DNA of 50,541 bases from the IMG/VR virus record IMGVR_UViG_3300033153_004262, positions 1 to 50,541 of that record; one strand, 5' to 3'. Source of the DNA: a virus. The translations under genes and the position numbers were made by a program. The notes under the pieces were generated by a model. That model saw only the letters and a list, made by a program, of their open reading frames with translations, was not told the origin of the DNA and did no database searches. Positions 8,846 to 17,842 of the stretch are shown here, one piece after another (position 1 is the first letter of the stretch; each line of letters begins with the position of its first letter).

Positions 8846-10761
8846 CTGATACCGTAATCTATGAAAGAGTACAACGCGGTCTCGGCGATGCCATAATGCT
8901 ACGACCGGCTATAATCGCATCCATAAAGGAGCGACCAAATAAACAGCACATAATACACACTTTAGCTAATCCTGCGCCGTTATATAGTGATATTGATAAC
9001 TTAGAAATAGTGGTGATAGATGGCGATAATTATATAGAGTGTTTAGAAAATTCCAGTAAGTTGTATCATGAATATGATAATTGTATTGTATATAAGCTTT
9101 CTAGTCCTTGTTATGATTATGAGGTAGAGAACAGTCCGAACATCTATAGGTCACGTCAGGAGATGTTTTGTGCTGTTATAGGAGTTAAGTTCAGCATTGA
9201 TAATTACAATGTCAAATTCACGCAGCAGGAGCGTGATACAGCTAGAAAGTTTATAAAGAGTGGTTATAAAAATATTGGTATACATTTACGGGCTATGCAA
9301 GATTATAGGAGTTATAGGTATACAACAAAGGCTGTTAAGCTTGTAGATGATAACATAAAGTATCGAAGTTTTGTAGAACATATAGCTAGACGTTTTAGCG
9401 GATATGTTTATATATTCGACCTTAATTATAAATATGATGGCAAGCTTGACAATATCGTTAATGTAAATTTTGGTGATGTAAGGCTAGTATGGGCTATAAT
9501 GTCTTTGATGGATATAGGTATAGGTGTAGATTCGTTTGGTATTCACGCAATGGGATCCGTTGGCGTTCCTGTATATGGTATATTTGGAGCTACAGACCCC
9601 AAATGCAGGTTGTTATATAAAACTAGTTATACATCTCCATTATTTGATAAATGCAGTAGGCAGCATTGTTGGTATCAACCATGTAAATATGTTCCATGTA
9701 TCAATGCTAGGTACCCATCATTCTATTGGAACGATATAGAATCAAAGATGGGTCATTATTTATATGATAAACCAATAGGTAAAAGCGAACCGGTATATAA
9801 GTCATTATTAAAAACTAAAAGTTCTAATATTGCTATTGTATTATTGGAGGGTATGGGTGGTACGATTACCATTACTGACCACGCTAAGAAAGTCTATGAG
9901 TTGACTGGTAAGAAAGTAGATATAGTTGTTAGGGGCTATGAGTCATTATTTATAGATAATCCACATATAGATCAAGTTATCAATGTTGGTAATGCTATAC
10001 CGGTAGACAAAGGGCTTAAATCTATTGCGGATAGTTATGATATAGCGGCTTTAATAAAAACCGGTATTGGTAAATGGTCGAACAATAATATAATAAAGCA
10101 GGACTTTACTGAGTGGGAAGATAGGTATAATTATCATCCATTAAAACTGAATGAATTAGAGAAATACAATCTTAATCTTGTTCAGATGGTAGACATGACA
10201 CTTGGGTTACCTTATGATACTATTGATACTGAGATATATCATACTAAAAAGTGGGAACCCAAACTACCTTATCAGTATATACTGGTTGCTAATGGGGTAG
10301 ATACACTTCATGGCGGTAAACTCCAAACGAAAAGTTGGCCTTATAAAAAGTGGTGTGATTTTGTTGCTAATGCAAATTATCCAGTGGTTCAAGTGGGTAC
10401 TAAGTTCGATAAGTCTATTCGTGGAGTTAAGCAAAACCTGCTTGGAAAAACAACTATCCCCGAACTACTTAATATAATACAAAGGGCTAAAGCTGTTGTA
10501 TGTATCGAAGGCGGTATAATGCACCTTGCATATGCTTTACATCATAGCAATGTTTTTGTACTAAGAGGCCCCACTTGCGGTAGTTTCTATGGGTATCCCG
10601 GTATGACAATGATAGACGCTAAGGTTGATTGCGCTGGCTGTTATTGGTCAACGATGAGTTGGTCAAGTATTTGCCCACAGAATGTTGATGCGGAATGTAT
10701 GAAACGAATTGACCCATTTAATGTTGCAGAGTTAGTAAATATATCTATGGGTTTGTTATAG
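8764..10761 (+). CDS. Double-domain GT9 (heptosyltransferase-like) glycosyltransferase
   Basis: The protein carries two GT-B domains of glycosyltransferase family 9. Domain 1 starts with the phosphate-loop motif RGLGDAIMLRPAI (residues 38-50) and ends near GIGVDSFGIHAMGSVGVPVYGIFG, the usual acceptor of the nucleotide-sugar diphosphate. Domain 2 starts with LLEGMGGTITITDHA (from about residue 358) and ends with CIEGGIMHLAYAL followed by VFVLRGPT. Both parts keep the GT9 landmarks, so two successive transfers by one polypeptide are possible. Cys-rich tails follow each domain (CSRQHCWYQPC and CAGCYWSTMSWSSIC), perhaps zinc-binding. The start is uncertain: ATG 8764 lies 82 bases inside the fibre gene, its first ~27 residues have no family counterpart, and no in-frame start lies between it and the GLGDA motif. 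Confidence 0.8.
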   Translation: METRSGHSDNSGRWNAGAYNWGSNVSVADTVIYERVQRGLGDAIMLRPAIIASIKERPNKQHIIHTLANPAPLYSDIDNLEIVVIDGDNYIECLENSSKLYHEYDNCIVYKLSSPCYDYEVENSPNIYRSRQEMFCAVIGVKFSIDNYNVKFTQQERDTARKFIKSGYKNIGIHLRAMQDYRSYRYTTKAVKLVDDNIKYRSFVEHIARRFSGYVYIFDLNYKYDGKLDNIVNVNFGDVRLVWAIMSLMDIGIGVDSFGIHAMGSVGVPVYGIFGATDPKCRLLYKTSYTSPLFDKCSRQHCWYQPCKYVPCINARYPSFYWNDIESKMGHYLYDKPIGKSEPVYKSLLKTKSSNIAIVLLEGMGGTITITDHAKKVYELTGKKVDIVVRGYESLFIDNPHIDQVINVGNAIPVDKGLKSIADSYDIAALIKTGIGKWSNNNIIKQDFTEWEDRYNYHPLKLNELEKYNLNLVQMVDMTLGLPYDTIDTEIYHTKKWEPKLPYQYILVANGVDTLHGGKLQTKSWPYKKWCDFVANANYPVVQVGTKFDKSIRGVKQNLLGKTTIPELLNIIQRAKAVVCIEGGIMHLAYALHHSNVFVLRGPTCGSFYGYPGMTMIDAKVDCAGCYWSTMSWSSICPQNVDAECMKRIDPFNVAELVNISMGLL

Positions 10762-10775
10762 GGGGTGTACGATAA

Positions 10776-11840
10776 ATGCGGTTACGAAAGAAAAAACAGG
10801 ATATCACTTTATCAATGCATGTTATCACTCAGGATAATTATGAGGGTATGCTTAGGCTACTAGGCCATACTGTTGGTTATTTTGACAACATTAGAGTATG
10901 CGAGGCTGATGATAAGTGCAAGTCATGGGAACTTTATAATAAATTTGGTTGTGATGTGGTGTATAGTGCATGGCAAGACGATATGTCTATACAGCATAAC
11001 GAATTGCTAGACAAGGCCAAAGAGGGCGAATGGATATTTATTATGGATGATGATGAATGTCCAACGCCACAATTACTCAAGAAGCTTCGGTGTTATGCTG
11101 AGGCTAGTAATAACGGTGAGAGTTACAAGTCGTGTAAAATTGCTTCTATTGTTGATATAGATGGTGTTATGAACCATACTATTAGAGAATTTATCAAAAA
11201 TGTTAAAAATAATGATGAGCAATTTCGTAAAGAGTGTTTTTTTCTATATGATGGTTTGATAGTATATACCGGTACTAGCCATTATGAATTGCTATGTGAT
11301 GATAAACGAGAATCTAGTGTATGGAATAAGTTTGATATTTCAGAACCATATATTCATTACAAGATACCAGAGGATTATGCTAGGTGTGATATACAACAAG
11401 CATTTATTGATCCGTCAATGCAAGATATTAGCGATGATGACGCCATAAAATTTAGGCTTTTATGGGATAATGCTGGTGTAAAAAGTAGTCGTGATATGTT
11501 AGATTATTTGAATAATGGCGATATATCAAAAGACCTTAAAGATTTCTTTGTTTTGCACAGGTTCCCGGCAAAAAGTAAAATATTTAGGTATTTTCAGTAT
11601 TACTTTTTATTTCATCATCCATTAGAACTAAATGATTATAGTAATATAATTGATAATATTGAAATTGATGCTTGTGTTTTACACCATTTGAGAGAACTTG
11701 GTGGCCACAAATCTTATGCTAGGTGGATGACGTTAAATGGTGTAGATGGAGAATGGTTACCGATAGGTCATTTAGATATACATGAAGATTTGAAGGCTAT
11801 GTTAAATGTTTCTTATGTTATGTTGCGGGTGGAAGAATAA
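10776..11840 (+). CDS. GT2-type (GT-A) glycosyltransferase
   Basis: The 354-residue product opens with a strand-helix typical of GT-A enzymes (LSMHVITQDNYEGMLRLL, FDNIRVCEADD). It has the metal-binding acidic cluster WIFIMDDDECPTPQL at ~87-101, equal to the DXD motif. Known relatives transfer sugars from nucleotide donors to glycans or proteins in the cytoplasm. A strong site (GGGGGTGT) precedes ATG 10776. It follows the double GT9 gene closely and belongs to the same sugar module. Acceptor and donor are unknown. Confidence 0.75.
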   Translation: MRLRKKKQDITLSMHVITQDNYEGMLRLLGHTVGYFDNIRVCEADDKCKSWELYNKFGCDVVYSAWQDDMSIQHNELLDKAKEGEWIFIMDDDECPTPQLLKKLRCYAEASNNGESYKSCKIASIVDIDGVMNHTIREFIKNVKNNDEQFRKECFFLYDGLIVYTGTSHYELLCDDKRESSVWNKFDISEPYIHYKIPEDYARCDIQQAFIDPSMQDISDDDAIKFRLLWDNAGVKSSRDMLDYLNNGDISKDLKDFFVLHRFPAKSKIFRYFQYYFLFHHPLELNDYSNIIDNIEIDACVLHHLRELGGHKSYARWMTLNGVDGEWLPIGHLDIHEDLKAMLNVSYVMLRVEE

Positions 11841-11865
11841 AAACAAGTACATGGGGGCTGAGAAA

Positions 11866-12609
11866 ATGACTAAAGCTGGTATAATAAATAAATTTCCTAC
11901 TGATTATAATATAAATAAAAAAGAGTGGCCTTATAACGCTATACATTATTACGGGTATACAACGAATACTAGGCGGTTTGCAAGCCCAATACCAAGTTCA
12001 GAAGAAGATTTTGATGTAACATTTGATGAGTTTCGTGAATGGATGAAGCATACTGGTGGTACTGGTTATTCGACTGAGGTTTCTAAGTTATTTTTTGATT
12101 GTGCTAAAGATGGTAATGGGGAAGGCTATATCGTAGAAACTGGTATGTGGGAAGGCTTTAGTGCTTCGTGGTTTGCAGCAGGTAGTAAAACTGCAGGTAG
12201 GGAATTAGTTATATCTGTAGATAATTATTTCTGTAGGGATATATGGCCTTTTGTTCATAACGATTTGATACATTATGGTAAATGTGATAGCAGGTTGTTT
12301 TTTCTTGGTGTATTTGATTGGGTAAGAAGGCTTGGTTTTCATTCGGCAGAAGCAGCAGAGATGTTGAATTCGCCGGTAAGGATTTTATATGTAGACGATG
12401 ATCATGGTTATGAGGCGTGTTCTGCTAGTATATTTGCATGGACACCATTGCTTATATCTGGTGGAACAATTTTTGTTGATGATTACCACCCAGAAATTGA
12501 AAATGATACAGTAGTAAAAGCGGTTAATGAACATATTAGGGATTCTAAGCTATACAAAGATTTTTATATTATTGATGATTCCCATGTGGTAATGGCTACA
12601 AAAATTTAG
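11866..12609 (+). CDS. Class I SAM-dependent methyltransferase (CmcI/Methyltransf_24-like)
   Basis: ATG 11866 is chosen because GGGGG (11853-11857) lies at the right distance; the longer frame from 11806 overlaps the previous gene and adds unrelated residues. The 247-residue product has a Rossmann start YIVETGMWEGFSASWFAAGS (motif I region), VISVDNY (motif II acidic residue), and ILYVDDDHGYEACSASIFAW then GGTIFVDDYHPE, typical of small-molecule or sugar O-methyltransferases such as CmcI and TylF relatives. Inferred role: methylation of a sugar in the glycan made by neighbouring enzymes. Confidence 0.75.
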   Translation: MTKAGIINKFPTDYNINKKEWPYNAIHYYGYTTNTRRFASPIPSSEEDFDVTFDEFREWMKHTGGTGYSTEVSKLFFDCAKDGNGEGYIVETGMWEGFSASWFAAGSKTAGRELVISVDNYFCRDIWPFVHNDLIHYGKCDSRLFFLGVFDWVRRLGFHSAEAAEMLNSPVRILYVDDDHGYEACSASIFAWTPLLISGGTIFVDDYHPEIENDTVVKAVNEHIRDSKLYKDFYIIDDSHVVMATKI

Positions 12610-12641
12610 ATAATTATAACTTAGTGGGAGTTGGTGTATAA

Positions 12642-13682
12642 ATGAAAGTTTTAATATGCGTAGAATATTGTGGTGATATATCAACTCTCACTGAAAGAAA
12701 AATCGTAGCCAATATTGGTGATTCATTAAAGTATCATGGTATAGATGTTGATTTTATACATCCATCTCATGTTTCTGATTTGTCAATGTATGATGCCTGT
12801 ATATGGGACTGTGGTAATACACCACCGTTATATTATAATAGAAAAGGTTATTATAATACTATCAATCTTTTGTTTGCCAATGGAGGCGCACAAGCAGGCT
12901 TAGATATTGATGGAGTTATATATAGTAGAAAATTTGCTTATCGTGGTGCTATAATAAGACATAACGAACAGAAAATAGATTATAGGTTTATACATTTATT
13001 TCCTCCAGCCATGAAATTACTTTATGAGCCAGTAAAAGAATTTGGTAAATATATATTGATAGCAGGAACATTTCATCCCGATAGGGGGCTTCGTATAGGA
13101 TTATTGGCTGACATAATGTCAAAATCTAAAATGCCTATTAAAATTGTTATGAAACAGTGTGCAGAAAAGCGACCAGATGGAACATTTAAGTTTTTACTTC
13201 AAGATAGTTTTCATGATGTAAATGCTAATCTTTATAATGATATGTTTAACCTTTATAGAGATTATGCCGATAAAGAAGGTGTTGTTATTGAAGAATATAG
13301 CGCTTTGCCATCCATAGATTTTCAACGCTTGATGAGATATGCCGGTATTTATATACATACACCTGATTGTTTTCCGGGTAGTGTAGTTTGTTATGAGGCC
13401 ATGTTATACGGTATCCCAATGATTGCCTCCAATTTGGATAGATTTAGTTTCCTAGATTCTAATGGTAATAATTATTTTCATGTGAATAGAGATTTAGATT
13501 TCAGCATGGCTAGGAAGGTAACTGAGCATATAGATTATATATGCACAAATTGTGATGAAGTTAAAGCCAAATCATTACAATGGGTAAATGATAATACTAA
13601 AATGTATTCCTATGAATATGCCGGTAAAGATTTAATAGACTTTATAGAAGGGATTATAGCAAATAAAAATGCGGTATCCTAA
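12642..13682 (+). CDS. GT4-like (GT-B) glycosyltransferase
   Basis: The 346-residue product has a GT-B layout. A poorly conserved N-terminal acceptor domain comes first, then YILIAGTFHPDRGLRIGLLADIM at ~150-172, which begins the donor domain. The signature PDCFPGSVVCYEAMLYGIPMIASNLDRF follows at ~245-272, where the E of the CYEAM segment matches the EX7E-type donor-binding motif of family 4. Base composition is strikingly AT-rich compared with the structural genes. It overlaps the next gene by 14 bases. Donor sugar unknown. Confidence 0.75.
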   Translation: MKVLICVEYCGDISTLTERKIVANIGDSLKYHGIDVDFIHPSHVSDLSMYDACIWDCGNTPPLYYNRKGYYNTINLLFANGGAQAGLDIDGVIYSRKFAYRGAIIRHNEQKIDYRFIHLFPPAMKLLYEPVKEFGKYILIAGTFHPDRGLRIGLLADIMSKSKMPIKIVMKQCAEKRPDGTFKFLLQDSFHDVNANLYNDMFNLYRDYADKEGVVIEEYSALPSIDFQRLMRYAGIYIHTPDCFPGSVVCYEAMLYGIPMIASNLDRFSFLDSNGNNYFHVNRDLDFSMARKVTEHIDYICTNCDEVKAKSLQWVNDNTKMYSYEYAGKDLIDFIEGIIANKNAVS

Positions 13683-14292
13683 TGTACATATAGGGAAAAA
13701 TGTAATTATAGAAGATAATGTTGTTATAGGTTATCCACCTAATGGCAAGGCCGTTGGAGAATGTAAAACAATTATTGGTGATAATTGTCATTTACGCTCT
13801 GGTGCCATAATATATGCTGGTAATATTATTGGTGATGGTTTTGTTACTGGTCATTATGCGCTTGTTCGTGAGTTTCATACGATAGGTAACGATGTGAAAA
13901 TTGGTTCTTACGCTGACCTTGAAGGTTATTCTGAAATAGGTAATGGTGTAAGGATTCATAGTGGTGTTCAGGTTGGTGATTATACAACAATTAAAGATGA
14001 CGTTTGGATTGGTCCCAGAACTGTATTGACAAATGTATGGCATCCTAAATGCGAAAAAGCTAAAGATTGTATGCGTGGATGTGTGATACATAATGGGGCT
14101 ATTATAGGTGCTAGGGTTGTAGTAATGCCTAGGGTATGTATAGGTCAGTATTCTGTTATTGGTGCTGGGTCTGTTGTTGTTAAAGATGTCGATGCAAATA
14201 TTGTGGTAGTTGGGAACCCTGCACGATATATTAAAGATGTCAATCAACTTACCTGTCCATATAGCTTGGTGGAGCGACCTTACAATGTGTAA
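13669..14292 (+). CDS. Left-handed beta-helix (hexapeptide repeat) acyltransferase
   Basis: Almost the whole 207-residue chain consists of hexapeptide rungs ([IV]-G-x-x-[VCSA]-x), for example VHIGKNVIIEDNVVIG, CIGQYSVIGAGSVVVKDV and the C-terminal VVVGNPARYI typical of sugar N- or O-acetyltransferases of the WlbB/FdtC type. His residues in the loop GCVIHNG and in VLTNVWHP may include the catalytic one. These enzymes act as trimers and transfer acetyl from acetyl-CoA to amino sugars. It overlaps the genes on both sides and is followed by an oxidoreductase and an aminotransferase, which supports an amino-sugar pathway. Confidence 0.85.
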   Translation: MRYPNVHIGKNVIIEDNVVIGYPPNGKAVGECKTIIGDNCHLRSGAIIYAGNIIGDGFVTGHYALVREFHTIGNDVKIGSYADLEGYSEIGNGVRIHSGVQVGDYTTIKDDVWIGPRTVLTNVWHPKCEKAKDCMRGCVIHNGAIIGARVVVMPRVCIGQYSVIGAGSVVVKDVDANIVVVGNPARYIKDVNQLTCPYSLVERPYNV

Positions 14293-15115
14293 AATTGGTG
14301 TTATCGGAACAGGAATAATGGGGGTTAGTATAAGTTCTTGTATGTCTAATGCCGGGATGGAAGTAAGGTTGTTAACAAGAGGTTGCACCGAAATTGCTAA
14401 TAAAAAGTTATTTAATAGATTGTTGTCAGCCGAAAAGAAAAATAAAATAACTAAAGATGACACCTCAAAAATATTAAACAATGTTTATATTACTAACAAT
14501 ATAAACGATTTGGCTAATGTTAGCTTGGTAATTGAGTGCGTGGTTGAAGATTTTGATACTAAGAAAAGTTTATTTTATAAATTAAATGCCATGTGTGGTG
14601 AAGATACAATATTCTGCACCAATACATCTTCGTTATCGGTATTGCAACTGGCGTTATCGAGTGGCCGTAAACGTTCTTTTGTAGGTGTGCATTTCCTGAA
14701 CCCAGCTGATGTCATTAAGTTTGTTGAAATAGTAAGAACAAAATTTGTATTACAAGGCGTAATAGATAAAGTTATTGATGTTATTGATTGTGTAGGTTAT
14801 AATTATATTGTAGTTAATGATACACCAGGTTTTATAGTAAATGCTTTATTGTTCACTTTAATAAATACAGCAGCCAATATGTTAGATACCGTATCTATAA
14901 TGGTGATTGATAGTGCGATTGTAAACGGCCTTAGTCACCCAGAGAATCCGTTACGGTTAGCTGATAGAATAGGACTAGATGTTTGTTATACTATATTGAC
15001 TAATCTTTATAATAGAACTGGTAATATGGTATACAAACCTGCTGTTACAATAAAAAAATTAGTCGATAGCGGTAATTATGGAAAGAAAACAGGTAGGGGG
15101 TTTTATCAATGGTGA
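14285..15115 (+). CDS. 3-hydroxyacyl-CoA dehydrogenase-type oxidoreductase
   Basis: The 276-residue protein has the full length and order of 3-hydroxybutyryl-CoA dehydrogenases. It has an NAD-binding GVIGTGIMG at 5-13, SLVIECVVED (~80-89), CTNTSSLSV (111-119, catalytic-site Ser 115), GVHFLNP (134-140, catalytic His136), KFVEIV with Glu148, NDTPGFIVN with Asn186, and the C-terminal HPENPLRLADRIGLDV and KKTGRGFY. All four active-site positions are kept. ATG 14285 is chosen because the Rossmann strand starts there; it overlaps the acyltransferase stop by 8 bases. Such an enzyme in a phage, between a sugar acyltransferase and an aminotransferase, is unexpected. The family also includes L-gulonate 3-dehydrogenase, so a sugar-acid substrate is possible. 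Confidence 0.85.
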   Translation: MCKIGVIGTGIMGVSISSCMSNAGMEVRLLTRGCTEIANKKLFNRLLSAEKKNKITKDDTSKILNNVYITNNINDLANVSLVIECVVEDFDTKKSLFYKLNAMCGEDTIFCTNTSSLSVLQLALSSGRKRSFVGVHFLNPADVIKFVEIVRTKFVLQGVIDKVIDVIDCVGYNYIVVNDTPGFIVNALLFTLINTAANMLDTVSIMVIDSAIVNGLSHPENPLRLADRIGLDVCYTILTNLYNRTGNMVYKPAVTIKKLVDSGNYGKKTGRGFYQW

Positions 15116-16224
15116 TAGTACCTTTAGTAGACCTTAAATCTCAATACGATACTATAAAATTTAGTATAGATAACGCAATACAAACCGTTATAAATAAAAG
15201 TGCTTTTACTTCTGGTGAGGAAACCGATAAACTAGAAAAAGAATTTGCTGTTATTTGTGGAACAAGATATGCGGTAAGTGTTGCTTCCGGTACAGCGGCG
15301 ATACATCTAGCTTTACAATCTGCGAATAAAAAAATATATACGTTAGACAAAATGATAGTTTCGCCTTCTACATTTACAGCAAGTGTTGAGCCAGCAGTTT
15401 TGCTTGGTATTGAGCCGATTTTTATAGATATAGATAAAGATACATATTGCCTTGATCCAAATAAAGTAGAAGATAAGATTAAGCAAAAACGCGATATTAG
15501 GTACATTATGGTTGTTCACCAATATGGACATCCTGCTGATATGGATGCCTTTATTGATATTGGTACTAGGTATAATATTACTATTATTGAAGATTGCAGC
15601 CATGCTCATGGTGCTGTATACAATAAAAAAAATGTTGGTAGTTTTGGCAAGGCCGGGTGTTTTAGTTTTATGCCAGCAAAGATTATAGGTGGTTATGGTG
15701 ATGCTGGTATTATAGTTACTGATGATGATATTGTTGCTGAACGTATTAGAAAACTTAAGTCGCATGGCCGTAGCGGTAAACATATTCATAATGTTGTTGG
15801 TTATAATTTTAGGATGGATAATTTACAAGCCGCTATTATTAGATGCAAATTGGAATATCTTAGTAGGTGGACTGACAGGCGTAGAGAAATAGCTAAAATG
15901 TATACAGAAGGCTTCGCTAATTTAACAAATTTGATAACTCCTTTTGTTGATTCTAAGGTAAGTCATGTTTATTATTTGTATGTAGTACAAGTCGATAACA
16001 GGGATAATGTTGCAGAAAACCTTAAAACTAAAGGTATTCAAACCGGACTACATTACCCAATACCATTACATATGCAAAATGCTTATGAGGAGTTCACCTT
16101 TAGATGCGAATCTTTACCAAATTCAGAACGACTTGCAGTTAATTGCATTTCATTACCAATTTATCCAGAGATGACAAACGAGCAAGTTAATTATGTTATA
16201 GATATTATAGGAAAAATAATGTAA
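15109..16224 (+). CDS. DegT/DnrJ/EryC1-family PLP-dependent sugar aminotransferase
   Basis: The 371-residue product is a complete family member. It begins IVPLVDLKSQYDTIK, has ASGTAAIHLALQ (59-70), FTASVEPAVLLGIEPIFID, IIEDCSHAHGA (159-169, Asp162 contacts the PLP pyridine nitrogen) and CFSFMPAKIIGGYGDAG with Lys191 as the Schiff-base lysine. It ends with the usual LPIYPEMTNEQVNYVIDII. These enzymes aminate keto-sugar nucleotides using glutamate. It overlaps the dehydrogenase gene by 7 bases, which suggests co-translation and a shared pathway: oxidation to a keto sugar, amination, then acylation. Confidence 0.9.
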   Translation: MVIVPLVDLKSQYDTIKFSIDNAIQTVINKSAFTSGEETDKLEKEFAVICGTRYAVSVASGTAAIHLALQSANKKIYTLDKMIVSPSTFTASVEPAVLLGIEPIFIDIDKDTYCLDPNKVEDKIKQKRDIRYIMVVHQYGHPADMDAFIDIGTRYNITIIEDCSHAHGAVYNKKNVGSFGKAGCFSFMPAKIIGGYGDAGIIVTDDDIVAERIRKLKSHGRSGKHIHNVVGYNFRMDNLQAAIIRCKLEYLSRWTDRRREIAKMYTEGFANLTNLITPFVDSKVSHVYYLYVVQVDNRDNVAENLKTKGIQTGLHYPIPLHMQNAYEEFTFRCESLPNSERLAVNCISLPIYPEMTNEQVNYVIDIIGKIM

Positions 16225-16805
16225 TGTATACAAAACCTGATAAGGAAAGAGATTGTAATTATTATGATAATATGTATTGTAAATTTGGTGGACATAGTAC
16301 AATACCTGATGAGGATCATAATTATTATTATAATTGGATAACAGTTATTAAAGAAATAAATAAAAATGAGTTTGTTGCAGATTTTGGTTGTGGCTCAGGC
16401 CAGTTTGCTAATTTGTTATTGCAGTTTGGTTATCATTTTTCTTATGGTATAGATTTTAGTAATAATGCTATAAAGATTGCTAAAAAATTAAACCATAATG
16501 ATAAGTTTTATACGGGTAATCTGCTTGATAAAGAAGTATTTGGATTTGGGCAATACGATGTAGCCGTTTTATTAGAAACCTTAGAGCACATAACTAATGA
16601 TCTTGAGGTTTTATCATATATACCATCACGCACTAAGGTTATATTTAGTGTGCCTACTTTTGATAGTGATGGTCATGTTAGATATTTTAATAACGTGGAT
16701 GAGGTGATAAATAGATATAGTGAATTAGTAGAAATAAAAAAGATTATAATAATAAATCCTGGTGCGAATGTATCATTTTATATTGCGGTTGGAAAAAGAA
16801 ACTAG
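16224..16805 (+). CDS. Class I SAM-dependent methyltransferase
   Basis: The 193-residue product has motif I EFVADFGCGSGQFANLL (~50-66), motif II YGIDFSNNAIKIAKKL and motif IV YDVAVLLETLEHI, as in Methyltransf_11/23 enzymes (ubiE-like fold). Its start shares a base with the aminotransferase stop (TAATG). It is very AT-rich like the rest of the module. Probable substrate: a sugar or lipid-linked sugar made by the neighbours; the fold alone does not decide it. Confidence 0.8.
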   Translation: MYTKPDKERDCNYYDNMYCKFGGHSTIPDEDHNYYYNWITVIKEINKNEFVADFGCGSGQFANLLLQFGYHFSYGIDFSNNAIKIAKKLNHNDKFYTGNLLDKEVFGFGQYDVAVLLETLEHITNDLEVLSYIPSRTKVIFSVPTFDSDGHVRYFNNVDEVINRYSELVEIKKIIIINPGANVSFYIAVGKRN

Positions 16806-16825
16806 TATAATTAGGGGGTTATATA

Positions 16826-17839
16826 ATGGCTAAGACATTAGGGGTATATACTTATGTTGTGCGCGGTGTAGAATACGACATGCCGTTTGTAGAAATGATT
16901 CGTTCTGTAGTGCCGATAGCGGATGAGATTGTTATACTAACAGACAGTACCTTTGAAGATGGTACTATAAAAGAACTTAGGCAACTAGAAGAAGAAATAC
17001 CACGGCTTAAAGTAATAATAGAGAAATTCGATTGGTGTAATCCCGGTATAGATGGAATAAGTAAAGCAACGGCTAGGTCAGCCTGTACTTCTGACATACT
17101 AATGCAGATGGATGCCGATGAGATTGTTAGGGAGAAAGATTATGGTAAAATAGAGTTCCTAAAAAATAACTGGCCTGATGATACAATAATGATAAGTACA
17201 GGTGTTGTTAATTGGTTCAACGGGTACTTTCTGAACTTGGATGCCGCCGGGTGGGTAAAGGAAAGACTTTCACTTAACAGTGAAAATATTACACATGGCA
17301 TACCTAGACAATTAAGAATACCTGTGGATGGTACAGACTATTATAAAGTGCAGCCGTTCAAATCTGATGGAGCTGGCTATATAACCAAAGATGGCCGACC
17401 AATATATGCCAGTATGGCATTGTGTGGTAGAGACCAAAAGAAAATATTTAGGGATATAAACAATCCTCAGTACATATATATTCATCATTGTTCGTATACT
17501 TCGTTGCCAAGAAAATGGGAGATGAAGAACGCATGGCATTATATGTGGGGTATACTTAATGGTAAGTATACTTGTCCTGAAGATTATACAATTAACGAAG
17601 ATAACGAGCCGGTTAATTTCTTTGCTCCTAAAGATACTAAACCACCGGCTTCTTATATCCAGCCTATAACTGACGAAATGCAAAAGAAGCGTTTGGTCAA
17701 ATGCAAGAATGTTAAATACCCGAAAGCAGTACAGGGATGGGTAGACAAGCAGAGAATATATGTACCGAAGGATATTAGAAAATTTAGATTTAGTGAGTTC
17801 CAACAGAACATGAAAGCAGAAGTTTTTAAGATGGGGTAA
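16826..17839 (+). CDS. GT2-type (GT-A) glycosyltransferase
   Basis: The 337-residue product has GT-A features: VVPIADEIVILTDSTFEDGT (~27-46), KATARSACTSDILMQMDADEIV at ~79-100 with the DXD-like MDADE, and a later IYIHHCSYTSLPRKWE. GGGGG sits seven bases before ATG 16826. Its base composition is closer to the structural genes than the preceding AT-rich stretch. As last gene of the module, directly before the connector genes, it may act on virion proteins, but this is inference. Confidence 0.75.
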   Translation: MAKTLGVYTYVVRGVEYDMPFVEMIRSVVPIADEIVILTDSTFEDGTIKELRQLEEEIPRLKVIIEKFDWCNPGIDGISKATARSACTSDILMQMDADEIVREKDYGKIEFLKNNWPDDTIMISTGVVNWFNGYFLNLDAAGWVKERLSLNSENITHGIPRQLRIPVDGTDYYKVQPFKSDGAGYITKDGRPIYASMALCGRDQKKIFRDINNPQYIYIHHCSYTSLPRKWEMKNAWHYMWGILNGKYTCPEDYTINEDNEPVNFFAPKDTKPPASYIQPITDEMQKKRLVKCKNVKYPKAVQGWVDKQRIYVPKDIRKFRFSEFQQNMKAEVFKMG

Positions 17840-17842
17840 ATC

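Noticed and set aside
13792-14481. 229-codon minus-strand frame opposite the acyltransferase and dehydrogenase genes
   Set aside because: It is antisense to two genes with clear family motifs, has no ribosome site and a low-complexity Asn/Thr/Ile-rich product.
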